Positions 1-11,761 of a stretch of 39,334 nucleotides of DNA are shown one piece after another (within the stretch, counting starts at the first letter, position 1; every line of letters begins with the position of its first letter). The translations under genes were made by a program, and so were the position numbers. Where the stretch lies: NCBI GenBank assembly GCA_900542235.1, contig UQNB01000007.1, forward strand, positions 1-39,334. The letters are read 5' to 3'. A model generated the notes under the pieces. The model did not search any database. It saw only the letters and a list, made by a program, of their open reading frames with translations, and had not been told where the DNA came from. Source of the stretch: an uncultured Collinsella sp. Lineage in GTDB: Bacteria > Actinomycetota > Coriobacteriia > Coriobacteriales > Coriobacteriaceae.

Positions 1-3730
<3,730 letters not shown>

Positions 3731-3877
3731 GAACCGCACCTCGCGGCCCGCGGGACCCAGCGCTCATGCGCGCGGTCCGGGCACGAGGATGCCCCCGAGT
3801 CACCTTTCCTATGCGCCATGCGGCCCCCAGGGCACGTGAGTAGACACCGGACACCGTAACGGTGGGCGCCGCCCACC

Positions 3878-3995
3878 GGTCAGCGGCCAGAGCATGGGGG
3901 GCACGCCCGGTCCCGTTCCGAACCCGGAAGCTAAGCCCCATCGCGCCGAGAGTACTGCGGGGCCAGCCCGTGGGAGGCCAGGGCGCCGCTGACCG
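3878..3995 (+). rRNA. rrf: 5S ribosomal RNA
   Basis: The 5S is identified by the motif CCCGGTCCCGTTCCGAACCC and GGAAGCTAAGCCCC in its middle. A terminal helix is formed by GGTCAGCGGC (from 3878) with GCCGCTGACC (to about 3994). The helix extends outward by CCACC/GGTGG, so the mature ends are chosen only by usual 5S length (about 117 nt). It lies about 150 nt after the 23S and just ahead of the operon terminator. Confidence 0.93.
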
Positions 3996-4028
3996 GTGGA
4001 CGGCACCGAGCCGTCTGATGACTTGAAG

Positions 4029-4061
4029 AAGGGGGAGGCCTCGCGGCCTCCCCCTTTTTTG
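4029..4061 (+). terminator. rRNA operon terminator
   Basis: A perfect G-rich stem, GGGGGAGGCC with GGCCTCCCCC (4031-4040 and 4045-4054), closes on a TCGC tetraloop. It is followed directly by TTTTTT. This is a classical intrinsic terminator ending the rrn transcription unit. Confidence 0.93.
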
Positions 4062-4127
4062 CGTTATATACACGTTGTGCTTTGAGACCTAGCTCCCCCG
4101 TATGCGCTCTTACTGTTTGGCTGTATT

Positions 4128-4158
4128 TTGAGTCCTTCTAGTGTATTTGAGCGATAAT
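4128..4158 (+). promoter_or_regulatory. possible promoter of coaE operon
   Basis: A TTGAGT hexamer at 4128-4133 and a GATAAT hexamer at 4153-4158 resemble -35 and -10 elements. The 19-nt spacing is longer than optimal. A promoter is expected here because the preceding rrn terminator isolates coaE. No operator-like repeats were seen. Confidence 0.35.
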
Positions 4159-4186
4159 TACTCGCATTGGCGTTAGGGAGGGCTTG

Positions 4187-4828
4187 ATGTTTACCGTATT
4201 TGTCTTGGGCAATATTGCTTCGGGTAAGTCGACTGCCTGCCGCTATTTCGAATCTCGTGGCGCTATGCTTATCGATCTGGATGAGCTTGCAAAATCGCTG
4301 TATGTGCCGGGCTCTGATATCGTTAACGCTCTTGCGGATGAATTCGGTTGGGACATTTTGGATGAAGTAGGCGGCATTCGCCGCAGCATCCTCGCTTCTC
4401 GAGCTTTCGCTTCTCCTGATTCGGTCGCACGGCTCAATGGCATCGTGCATCCCGTTCTGATTGAACAGCTTTCGCTTAGGATTCTCGATCCGGTTTGTTG
4501 TACGGTTTCATCTCTCCGTTATCCCTTTGCGGTAGTCGAGGTTTCTGCTCCGACTGGTTTTGAGGATGCATTTGGCTTGGCTGATGAAATTCTGGTCATC
4601 AGCGCTCCTTTGTCAGTTCGTCGCGAGCGTGCTATTCAACGAGGCATGGAGCCATCTGATTTCGATGCCCGTTCTGCTTGTCAGCCCGATGAGTCTGCGC
4701 TGTGCAATCTTGCTACAACGGTTATTGATAATGCGGCAGGCGATAACTCGCTCTTTGAACAACTGGATGCATGGCTTGCGCGCCATGGGTTCGGGGATGT
4801 TGTGGATAAGGAGGAGGCCGATGCCTAA
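4187..4828 (+). CDS. coaE: dephospho-CoA kinase
   Basis: The 213-aa protein is a cytosolic P-loop kinase that phosphorylates the 3'-OH of dephospho-CoA, the last step of coenzyme A synthesis. Residues 8-16 (GNIASGKST) form the Walker A loop. A DLDELAK segment follows at about 28-34, where the family has its conserved D-x-D substrate region, and NGIVHP near residue 85 is a family signature. The ATG at 4187 is preferred to an in-frame TTG three bases earlier, because the Shine-Dalgarno AGGGAGG at 4175-4181 is then five bases away. The last 8 bases overlap the start of the transglycosylase gene, suggesting translational coupling. The coaE-uvrB neighbourhood is familiar in actinobacteria. The family call is firm. 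Confidence 0.93.
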   Translation: MFTVFVLGNIASGKSTACRYFESRGAMLIDLDELAKSLYVPGSDIVNALADEFGWDILDEVGGIRRSILASRAFASPDSVARLNGIVHPVLIEQLSLRILDPVCCTVSSLRYPFAVVEVSAPTGFEDAFGLADEILVISAPLSVRRERAIQRGMEPSDFDARSACQPDESALCNLATTVIDNAAGDNSLFEQLDAWLARHGFGDVVDKEEADA

Positions 4829-5402
4829 GACACGTTTCCTTACTTGGTATCGCCTTATACCGCTGGCTGCCGTTTTTGTCTTCGGCCTTATCTCATTCGT
4901 TTACTCGTATGCTCCTGCTGCTTTCTTTAAACCGCTGTATCCGATTGACTACGAGGCGTATGTAAAGCAATCCAGCATTTCGCATAATCTGGATCCGTAT
5001 TTGGTGTGCGCTGTCATTAAGTCTGAATCGAATTGGGATCCCGAGGCCGAGTCGAATCAAGGTGCTCAGGGATTGATGCAGCTGATGCCCGAGACTGCCC
5101 AGGATATGATCGCCAAGGGCCTTGTCGACGGTGGCGAGTATTCGGCCGACAACCTTAACGATCCGGCTACGAATATCGAGTTTGGCTGTGCGTATCTTTC
5201 GTATCTTCTAGCGTATTTTAACGGGTCGACTGACAGTGCCATTGCCGCCTATAACGCTGGCATGGGCAATGTCGACGGATGGGCGCAGCAGAGTACGTCG
5301 CTTCATAATGCAATCACCTTTCCCGAGACGCAGGCGTATCTGATTCGTGTCAATAATGCCTGGGTTCGCTACAAGACCCTCTATCCCGATCGGTTCGTAT
5401 AG
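4821..5402 (+). CDS. membrane-anchored lytic murein transglycosylase (SLT domain)
   Basis: This 193-aa protein has one N-terminal membrane segment at about residues 11-32 and a Slt70-type lysozyme-like domain outside the membrane at about 42-185. The domain bears ES (catalytic Glu69 in KSESNWDP), GLMQLMP at 84-90 and AYNAG further on, the usual order for goose-lysozyme-like transglycosylases. It should cleave MurNAc-GlcNAc bonds with 1,6-anhydro formation. The start ATG at 4821 follows a strong AAGGAGGAGG at 4808-4817. A longer in-frame ORF begins inside coaE but lacks any such signal. It overlaps coaE by 8 nt and precedes uvrB by 51 nt. No cell-wall binding domain is visible, so its exact role (recycling, secretion or division) is unknown. 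Confidence 0.88.
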   Translation: MPKTRFLTWYRLIPLAAVFVFGLISFVYSYAPAAFFKPLYPIDYEAYVKQSSISHNLDPYLVCAVIKSESNWDPEAESNQGAQGLMQLMPETAQDMIAKGLVDGGEYSADNLNDPATNIEFGCAYLSYLLAYFNGSTDSAIAAYNAGMGNVDGWAQQSTSLHNAITFPETQAYLIRVNNAWVRYKTLYPDRFV

Positions 5403-5453
5403 GACTATGCCTGCCGCCTGCGTATACTGCAGAGATATGAGTTAGGAGTATCC

Positions 5454-7694
5454 ATGGCGGAATTTGAAGTAGAACGCGTTGGCGGTGAACTTAAGCGCTT
5501 TGGCGTTGAAGGCTCTGACGTGCCGTTTAAGGTCGTGTCTCCCTATGACCCTGCAGGCTCTCAGCCTAAAGCCATTGAGTCGCTTGTGCAGGGTGTGAGG
5601 GACGGAGACCGCTATCAGGTTTTGCTGGGCGTGACTGGTTCGGGCAAGACCTTCACGATGGCAAAGACTATTGAGGCCCTGGGAAAGCCGACGCTGGTCA
5701 TGGCTCCGAATAAAACGCTTGCCGCTCAGCTTGCGAGCGAGCTCAAAGAGTTCTTTCCCAATAACGCTGTGGTCTACTTCGTCTCGTACTACGACTACTA
5801 TCAGCCCGAGGCGTATGTGCCGCAAAGCGATACATATATCGAGAAAGACTCATCGATTAACGAAGAGGTCGAGATGCTGCGCCATCAGGCGACCGCATCG
5901 CTGCTCTCTCGACGAGATGTGATCGTCGTCGCATCGGTCTCGTGTATCTATGGCATTGGCTCTCCTGAGGACTATGCGGGCCTAGCCCCGAACGTCGACA
6001 AGAAGGTGCCGCTCGAGCGCGATGACTTTATCCATGCACTTATCGACATTCAATATGATCGCAATGACTATGACCTGGCACGCGGCACGTTCCGCGTGCG
6101 CGGCGATGTTGTCGACGTGTATCCGCCTTATGCCGAGCATCCGTTGCGGTTTGAGTTCTTTGGCGACGAGGTCGAGCTGATTGCCGAGATCGATGAGGTC
6201 ACCGGTGAGATGCTGCGTGAGTACGAGGCCATCCCCGTATGGCCGGCATCGCACTACGTGACCGAGAAGCCGAAGGTCAAGGCGGCTCTGAAATCGATCA
6301 GCGAAGAGTGCGAGAAGCGCGTGGCGGAGCTCAAGGCGACCGACAAGTTGCTCGAGGCGCAGCGTCTGCAGCAGCGTACCGATTATGATCTTGAGATGCT
6401 CGAGACGATGGGCTTTTGCAACGGCATCGAGAACTACTCGCGTCATCTGGACGGTCGCAAGCCGGGCGAGCCGCCGTTTACCCTGATCGATTACTTTCCC
6501 AAGGATATGCTCTGCATCATCGATGAGAGCCATGTGACGGTGCCGCAGATTCGCGGCATGCACGAAGGTGACCGCTCGCGTAAGGTGACGTTGGTGGAGC
6601 ACGGTTTTCGCCTGCCCTCGGCGCTCGATAACCGCCCGCTTCGTTTCGATGAGTTTGAGGCAAGGATCCCCCAGTTTATCTATGTTTCGGCCACGCCGGG
6701 CGACTATGAGCTGCGGGTTAGCCAGAACGACGTTGAGCAGATTATTCGGCCGACCGGTCTGCTCGATCCCAAGATCGACGTTCGTCCGGTCCGAGGCCAG
6801 ATTGACGATCTTGAGGACGAGATTCGCGAGCGCGTTGCCCGCAAGGAGCGCGTGCTGGTGACCACGTTGACCAAGCGCATGGCCGAGGACCTGACCGACC
6901 ATCTACTTGATGCGGGCATTAAGGTCAATTACATGCACTCTGATACGGCGACAATGGACCGTGTCGAGATCCTGCGAACGCTGCGCGAGGGCAAGATCGA
7001 TGTTCTCGTTGGCATCAACCTGCTTCGCGAGGGCTTGGATCTTCCCGAGGTCTCACTGGTGGCAATTCTCGATGCCGATAAGGAAGGCTTCTTGCGCAAC
7101 CGCCGTTCGCTGATTCAGACGATTGGCCGTGCGGCCCGTAACGCCGATGGCGAGGTCATCATGTATGCAGACGTTGTGACCGATTCGATGAAAGAGGCCA
7201 TCGAGGAGACGCAGCGCCGTCGCGAGATTCAGATGGCATATAACGAAGAACATGGCATTGTGCCCAAGACAGTGCGCAAGGCCATCAACGACATCTCAAG
7301 CTTTATTGCCGAGGCCGAAAAGACCGTGGGCTCGAAGGGACGCTCGAAGGGCGACTCTCTTGGTCATGGCGCATTCTATACGCCCGATGAGTCGGGCGAG
7401 GGCGGCGTGCCGGAAACGGTGGCACCCGAGCAGACACTTGCGGAACAGTTGGAAGAGCTACCGCATGACGAGCTTGTCCGGATCGTCGAAACCATGGAAG
7501 AGGATATGCGTAACGCTTCTGCCGCCATGGACTTTGAGGAGGCGGCGCGCCTGCGCGATGCCGTCGTTCAGATTCGGGCGATGCTCGAGGGTGCGTCTGA
7601 GGACGAGACGATCGAGCGCTTACGTTCGCAGGCCCGCAAGGGTTCCACTTTCGCATCGGGCAGAAAACGCCAGGGTGCACGGTTTAAGAAATAG
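5454..7694 (+). CDS. uvrB: excinuclease ABC subunit B
   Basis: UvrB (746 aa) is the helicase-like damage-verification subunit of nucleotide excision repair; it is loaded by UvrA and recruits UvrC. Visible motifs are Walker A GVTGSGKT at 59-66, the beta-hairpin region YYDYYQPEAYVP, Walker B IIDESH, YVSATPG, QTIGRAARNADG, and a C-terminal UVR motif (METMEEDM...FEEAARLRD) that contacts UvrC. It is longer than the usual 660-700 aa, with about 20 extra N-terminal residues and a low-complexity linker before the UVR motif. The start ATG at 5454 follows TAGGAG at 5443-5448. A TATACT at 5423-5428 could be a -10 of a private promoter, but no good -35 was found, nor a LexA-like box. A shared terminator follows. 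Confidence 0.97.
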   Translation: MAEFEVERVGGELKRFGVEGSDVPFKVVSPYDPAGSQPKAIESLVQGVRDGDRYQVLLGVTGSGKTFTMAKTIEALGKPTLVMAPNKTLAAQLASELKEFFPNNAVVYFVSYYDYYQPEAYVPQSDTYIEKDSSINEEVEMLRHQATASLLSRRDVIVVASVSCIYGIGSPEDYAGLAPNVDKKVPLERDDFIHALIDIQYDRNDYDLARGTFRVRGDVVDVYPPYAEHPLRFEFFGDEVELIAEIDEVTGEMLREYEAIPVWPASHYVTEKPKVKAALKSISEECEKRVAELKATDKLLEAQRLQQRTDYDLEMLETMGFCNGIENYSRHLDGRKPGEPPFTLIDYFPKDMLCIIDESHVTVPQIRGMHEGDRSRKVTLVEHGFRLPSALDNRPLRFDEFEARIPQFIYVSATPGDYELRVSQNDVEQIIRPTGLLDPKIDVRPVRGQIDDLEDEIRERVARKERVLVTTLTKRMAEDLTDHLLDAGIKVNYMHSDTATMDRVEILRTLREGKIDVLVGINLLREGLDLPEVSLVAILDADKEGFLRNRRSLIQTIGRAARNADGEVIMYADVVTDSMKEAIEETQRRREIQMAYNEEHGIVPKTVRKAINDISSFIAEAEKTVGSKGRSKGDSLGHGAFYTPDESGEGGVPETVAPEQTLAEQLEELPHDELVRIVETMEEDMRNASAAMDFEEAARLRDAVVQIRAMLEGASEDETIERLRSQARKGSTFASGRKRQGARFKK

Positions 7695-7700
7695 CGAACA

Positions 7701-7740
7701 GGCCCCGAGTTCCCTGTGGAGCTCGGGGCCTATGTCTTTT
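7701..7740. terminator. convergent terminator between uvrB and the flavoprotein gene
   Basis: GGCCCCGAG at 7701-7709 pairs with CTCGGGGCC at 7722-7730 around a 12-nt loop. On the plus strand it is followed by TATGTCTTTT. It lies between two convergent genes and may serve both directions, though the T-rich tract favours uvrB. Confidence 0.8.
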
Positions 7741-7759
7741 GCGCGCTGGAATTCGTGCG

Positions 7760-9400
7760 TTAGAGGTCTGCGATCAGGGCTTCGGCACAACGAATGCCGT
7801 CGGTGGCCGCGCTCATGATGCCGCCGGCATATCCAGCTCCCTCACCACAAGGGTAGAGGCCCGGGGTCGACACGGCATGGCACGTTCGGTCTCGGGTGAC
7901 AGTGACCGGTGAGCTCGAACGAGTCTCCACGCCGGTAAGAACGGCATCGGGACGGTCGTAGCCTCGTAGCTTTTTTCCGAGTAGGGGAAGTCCCAGGCGG
8001 AGCGACTCGACGATATGCTGCGGTAGGGCTTCGTCAATTGCCGTCCAGGTCACACCGAGCGGATAGGTGGGCTTTACCTTTCCGGGCGCCTTGCTGGCGC
8101 GCCCTGCGAGGAAATCTCCGACGAGTTGTGCCGGTGCGTTCCAGTTGGAACCGCCCAGGCGATAGGCGGCCGCCTCGCAGGCACGCTGGAGCTCGATGCC
8201 GGCGAGCGGGTTATCGTTGGGAAGGTCCTCAGGCGTGACGTTAACGAGCAGGGCGGCGTTTGCGTTGCGTCCGTCGCGGGCATTGAGGCTGGCGCCGTTG
8301 ACGCACAGGTGGCCCTGCTCGGAAGAGGCGGCGACAACCTGTCCGCCGGGGCACATGCAAAACGAGAACACGCTGCGGCCGTTGGGAAGATGGGCAACAA
8401 GTTTGTAGGGGGCCGCCCCGAGCGCTGGATGTCCCGCCGAGGCTCCATATTGGGCTCGGTCGATGTCGCGTTGCGGATGCTCGATGCGAACGCCCATGGC
8501 AAAGGTCTTTTGTGCGAGGGCCACGTTGCGGTCCTTAAGGAGCTCAAAAATATCGCGAGCAGAATGCCCGCAGGCGAGGATGAGGTGCTTTGTCTCGATT
8601 GACTCGTAAGCGGCGTTTTGGGACGATTGGACATCAATACCGGTGATGGCGCCAGACGCGTCGATGCGAATGTCGACGAGCTTCGTTCGATAACGGACGA
8701 CACCTCCGAGCTGCTCGATGCGCTGGGATATAGCGGTGACAACCGTGGGAAGGATGTCGGAGCCAATGTGCGGCTTGGCATCCCACAGAATATCGCGGGG
8801 CGCACCCGCCTCGACGAAGGTTTCGAGGATAAGGCGATGGGCGGGATTTTTGGTTCCCGTATTGAGCTTGCCGTCCGAGAAAGTCCCCGCGCCGCCCAGG
8901 CCAAACTGGATATTGCTCTCGGGGTCGAGGATGCGCTCCTTTAGAAAGAGGTCGATCGCCCGCGAGCGGCGAAATGCCGGGTCGCCGCGCTCGATGAGCA
9001 AGGGCTTAAGACCTGCTTCGGCGAGCGTAAGCGCAGCGAAAAGGCCGGCGCATCCGGCGCCGACAACGACAGGGCGTTCTTGAGGTGCGTCGGAGGCGGG
9101 GGAGGGGAATGAAGGCTCATCGTCTTCTATCGCGCGTACGCGCGAGCGGTCACGCTCGGCAACGCTGTCGACCGCTTCTCGCTCGAGGTGGGGACTAGTC
9201 AGCTCAACACGAAAGCTCAGGATAAAATGGACGTCTCGTTTTTTGCGAGCGTCGATTGACTTGCGGTGGAGCTCGATGGACTTGATCTCGGAGTCCTTGC
9301 AACGTAGGACGCGCTTGGCGACTCGCTTGCCAACAATGAGACAGGCATTTTCATCGCCGGCTTCATCGAGCGACGCGTTGACTTGGGTGATTTCGATCAT
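7760..9400 (-). CDS. NAD(P)/FAD-dependent oxidoreductase (COG2509-like dehydrogenase)
   Basis: The 546-aa protein has an N-terminal region of about 105 residues without known motifs, then a Rossmann FAD-binding motif VVVGAGCAGLFAAL at about 111-124. Further motifs are GLGGAGTFSDGKLNTG, a CGHSARD segment and a C-terminal CGEGAGYAGGIMSAATDG that closes the FAD site. This pattern matches the uncharacterised FAD-dependent dehydrogenase family COG2509; substrate and partner are unknown. ATG at 9400 is chosen because AAGGAG lies six bases upstream; a longer in-frame reading lacks a ribosome site. It is the last gene of a minus-strand group with a second flavoprotein and Mrp. A hairpin and a consensus -10 in the gap suggest partly separate expression. 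Confidence 0.82.
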   Translation of the reverse strand: MIEITQVNASLDEAGDENACLIVGKRVAKRVLRCKDSEIKSIELHRKSIDARKKRDVHFILSFRVELTSPHLEREAVDSVAERDRSRVRAIEDDEPSFPSPASDAPQERPVVVGAGCAGLFAALTLAEAGLKPLLIERGDPAFRRSRAIDLFLKERILDPESNIQFGLGGAGTFSDGKLNTGTKNPAHRLILETFVEAGAPRDILWDAKPHIGSDILPTVVTAISQRIEQLGGVVRYRTKLVDIRIDASGAITGIDVQSSQNAAYESIETKHLILACGHSARDIFELLKDRNVALAQKTFAMGVRIEHPQRDIDRAQYGASAGHPALGAAPYKLVAHLPNGRSVFSFCMCPGGQVVAASSEQGHLCVNGASLNARDGRNANAALLVNVTPEDLPNDNPLAGIELQRACEAAAYRLGGSNWNAPAQLVGDFLAGRASKAPGKVKPTYPLGVTWTAIDEALPQHIVESLRLGLPLLGKKLRGYDRPDAVLTGVETRSSSPVTVTRDRTCHAVSTPGLYPCGEGAGYAGGIMSAATDGIRCAEALIADL

Positions 9401-9426
9401 CGAGGTCTCCTTAGAGGCAAGAAAGA

Positions 9427-9470
9427 GGCCGTCCGGTATCCCAGACGGCCCGAATGCGTTTTTGATTATA
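9427..9470 (-). promoter_or_regulatory. hairpin plus consensus -10 upstream of the COG2509 gene
   Basis: On the minus strand TATAAT occupies 9470-9465, a perfect -10 hexamer, but no convincing -35 lies at the right distance. Next comes the hairpin GGCCGTC/GACGGCC (9450-9427) followed by TCTTTCTT. It reads either as a weak terminator for the upstream flavoprotein gene or as a leader hairpin of the downstream one. Confidence 0.4.
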
Positions 9471-9480
9471 GACTGCGCGG

Positions 9481-10785
9481 CTACAGGCTGCTTGCAGCGC
9501 GAATGCCCGAGAGCCAGGCCCACGCAAGGTTAAAGCCTCCGCAATCGGCGTCGATGTCGAGCGCTTCGCCGCAGACGTAAAGCGGGGCGTCGACAACGCT
9601 GCGCGCGCGTAGACTGGGTGTTGAGATGCTCTCGACAGATACGCCACCACGCGTGACCTGCGCCGAGCGCTCATCGGTCGTCCCCTCGGCAAACAGCTTA
9701 AAGTGCTTGAGGATCGAGACCAGATGGATGACATCGTTGGAGCCTGGATGGCACTGCTCGAACGCTGTGCAGACGACGCGGGAGAGTTGCGGGGCGAGCA
9801 TGCCGTCGAGCCAACGGGGATCGCGGGGTGAAAAGCGGCCGAGCAGTTCAACGCGTCGGTTGAGCGTATCGAGCAGCTCGTCTTTGGAGAGGTCGGGGAA
9901 AACGTCGAGCAGGATCGTATCGCCGTGCTGGATACGACGAGAGAGGTTGAAGACAGCGACGCCCGAGATACCGAAGGTTCGAAACAGCACTTCACCGTCT
10001 TCGTGCCAGAGCTCATTATGATTGCGGGCGAGCGTCAAGCAGGCGCGGACGCGCAGGCCGTCCAACGTCTTGAGTGCCGCTCGATCGCCAACGACCGTTG
10101 CCGATACGGGGCAGAGGATGGGGCGCAGCGAAGTGAGGGGAAGGCGAAACGTATCGGCGATACCGGTGGGGTTGCCGCCCGTAGCGATAATTACGGCATG
10201 TGCCTGCAGGGCCTCGTTCTTGCGAGGGACATCGGCGAGCGCCTTCCGAAGCGAGCGGAGCTCCGATTTTCGGTCGTCGTGCTTTTTTGCCTTGAGCGCC
10301 CGCGCTGGACGGTCTATTTGGAGTGCCCAGCCTTCAGAAGCTTTGTACGCCGAGGCAACGTTGGCTCCGCAGATTAAGGTGATACCTAGGCGGTCGCAAG
10401 CGTTGAGAAGTGCGTCGCGCACCGATTCGGCGCGAAGGGAGCGCGGGTACAGCCGGCCTTCCTCGGAGGTTGTCATGATGCCCAGCGAGGAGAAGAAACC
10501 CATAAGCTCTTGTTCGGGCTGGGGGCCCATGACGGATTCGACGAATGCGGGGTGGTTATACCGCTGAGGATCAATCGATTCGTTGGAGAGGTTGCAACGG
10601 CCGTTACCGGTCGCAAGGAGCTTGAGGCCGCAGGCGACATCGCGCTCAACGATGCAGACGCTTTTGCCAGCGCGTGCGGCCGTAATGGCGGGGGGCGGGG
10701 GGGGCAGGACGCCGGCCCGTGGCAAGAAGAGGCCTGAAGCCCCGCCGCCGATTACCAAGACGTCATAGAGGGCGCTCGCGTTCAC
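9481..10785 (-). CDS. BaiN/HI0933-like flavoprotein with insertion in its FAD motif
   Basis: The 434-aa protein belongs to the HI0933/YhiN/BaiN family of FAD-binding oxidoreductases. It shows VIGGGASGL at 11-19, ERDVACGLKLLATGNGRCNLSN after the first strand-helix-strand, ATGGNPTGI, and a C-terminal CGEALDIDADCGGFNLAWAWLSG. In the family the glycine motif runs straight into the first helix. Here about 13 residues (FLPRAGVLPPPPP, 20-32) stand between GGGASGL and AITAARAGKSV, encoded by C8-G-C6 at 10704-10690. The insert preserves frame but should distort the dinucleotide fold. It starts with GTG directly after the mrp stop codon, with GAGG upstream. Substrate unknown; some relatives reduce bile-acid or other enone double bonds, but that cannot be assigned here. 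Confidence 0.83.
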   Translation of the reverse strand: MNASALYDVLVIGGGASGLFLPRAGVLPPPPPAITAARAGKSVCIVERDVACGLKLLATGNGRCNLSNESIDPQRYNHPAFVESVMGPQPEQELMGFFSSLGIMTTSEEGRLYPRSLRAESVRDALLNACDRLGITLICGANVASAYKASEGWALQIDRPARALKAKKHDDRKSELRSLRKALADVPRKNEALQAHAVIIATGGNPTGIADTFRLPLTSLRPILCPVSATVVGDRAALKTLDGLRVRACLTLARNHNELWHEDGEVLFRTFGISGVAVFNLSRRIQHGDTILLDVFPDLSKDELLDTLNRRVELLGRFSPRDPRWLDGMLAPQLSRVVCTAFEQCHPGSNDVIHLVSILKHFKLFAEGTTDERSAQVTRGGVSVESISTPSLRARSVVDAPLYVCGEALDIDADCGGFNLAWAWLSGIRAASSL

Positions 10786-11616
10786 TTAGGCCTCGTCGGT
10801 CTCGTGCGGGGTAATAGCCTCGACGGCAGAGACTGCCTTGGGCAACATGCCATCGGGCAGCGCGGTCTCGACCTCGCCCTTATCGCAGGCCTCGGCGAGT
10901 GCCGGATTAATGGGAAGCTGGCCCAAGATGTCGAGGTTATAGCGCTCTGCGACCTCGGGGAGCTTGCTCTTGCCAAAGACCTCGATCTTCTTGCCGCAGT
11001 CGGGGCACTCAATATAGCTCATGTTCTCGACAATGCCCAGAATGGGGACGTTCATCTTCTCGGCCATGTTGACCGCCTTGGCGACGATCATCGAGACCAG
11101 ATCCTGCGGGCTCGTGACGATGACGATGCCGTCGACCGGCAGCGACTGGAAGACGGTGAGCGCGACGTCGCCTGTTCCCGGAGGCATGTCGACCAGCAGG
11201 TAGTCGATGGGGCCCCACGAGGTCTCGCTCCAGAACTGCCTAATGGCGCCTGCGATGACCGGACCGCGCCAAAGGACGGGGTCGGTCTCGTTTTGGAGCA
11301 GCAGGTTGGAGCTCATGACCTTGACGCCGTGCTCGGAGATTTCGGGCAGCATAAGGTTGCCAAGGGCATGGACGTGGCGTCCGCTCATACCGAACATCTT
11401 GGGGATAGAGGGACCGGTGATGTCGGCATCGAGGACGCCGACCTTGTGGCCGTGACGGGCAAGCTCGGTGGCGATGGCGCCGGTGACAAACGACTTGCCG
11501 ACACCGCCCTTGCCGGAAAGCACGGCGATGACGCGCTTGACCTCGGACAGCGTGTTCTCCTCAAATTGCGATGGCGACGTTTGTCCGCCGGCGGCCTGTG
11601 CGTGTTCGCAACCCAT
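10786..11616 (-). CDS. mrp: Mrp/ApbC/NBP35-type P-loop iron-sulfur carrier protein
   Basis: The 276-aa cytosolic P-loop ATPase has a deviant Walker A, SGKGGVGKS at 34-42. It also has a switch/Walker B pair (VLDADITGPSIP near 61-72, LLVDMPPGTGD near 140-150) and a C-terminal CPDC (Cys204, Cys207), the pair that bridges an Fe-S cluster between two subunits in Mrp/Nbp35 proteins. It is predicted to carry [4Fe-4S] clusters to client enzymes. An additional N-terminal Cys3 and His5 may be relevant. ATG at 11616 follows AAAGGAG six bases upstream. It is first in the operon, and its stop codon touches the GTG of the next flavoprotein gene, so the two are translationally coupled. Confidence 0.92.
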   Translation of the reverse strand: MGCEHAQAAGGQTSPSQFEENTLSEVKRVIAVLSGKGGVGKSFVTGAIATELARHGHKVGVLDADITGPSIPKMFGMSGRHVHALGNLMLPEISEHGVKVMSSNLLLQNETDPVLWRGPVIAGAIRQFWSETSWGPIDYLLVDMPPGTGDVALTVFQSLPVDGIVIVTSPQDLVSMIVAKAVNMAEKMNVPILGIVENMSYIECPDCGKKIEVFGKSKLPEVAERYNLDILGQLPINPALAEACDKGEVETALPDGMLPKAVSAVEAITPHETDEA

Positions 11617-11671
11617 GTATGACTCCTTTGTATATGCTGGGGCCGGGGCCCCGCGATGTGGCACGAGCGTC

Positions 11672-11701
11672 ATTGTACCCTCGTTTGCGAGCGGGAGTCA
11701 T
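11672..11701 (-). promoter_or_regulatory. likely promoter of mrp
   Basis: On the minus strand an ATGACT hexamer (11701-11696) and a TACAAT hexamer (11677-11672) are separated by 18 nt. This is a good -35/-10 pair about 60 nt before the mrp start. Just upstream, TTGGGCC/GGCCCAA (11747-11741 and 11719-11713) could be a weak end signal for the sulfatase gene. Confidence 0.45.
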
Positions 11702-11761
11702 TTGCGATGCATTTGGGCCGAGTGCGCTTGCAATATGATGGGCCCAAGCGAATGGGCGGGC

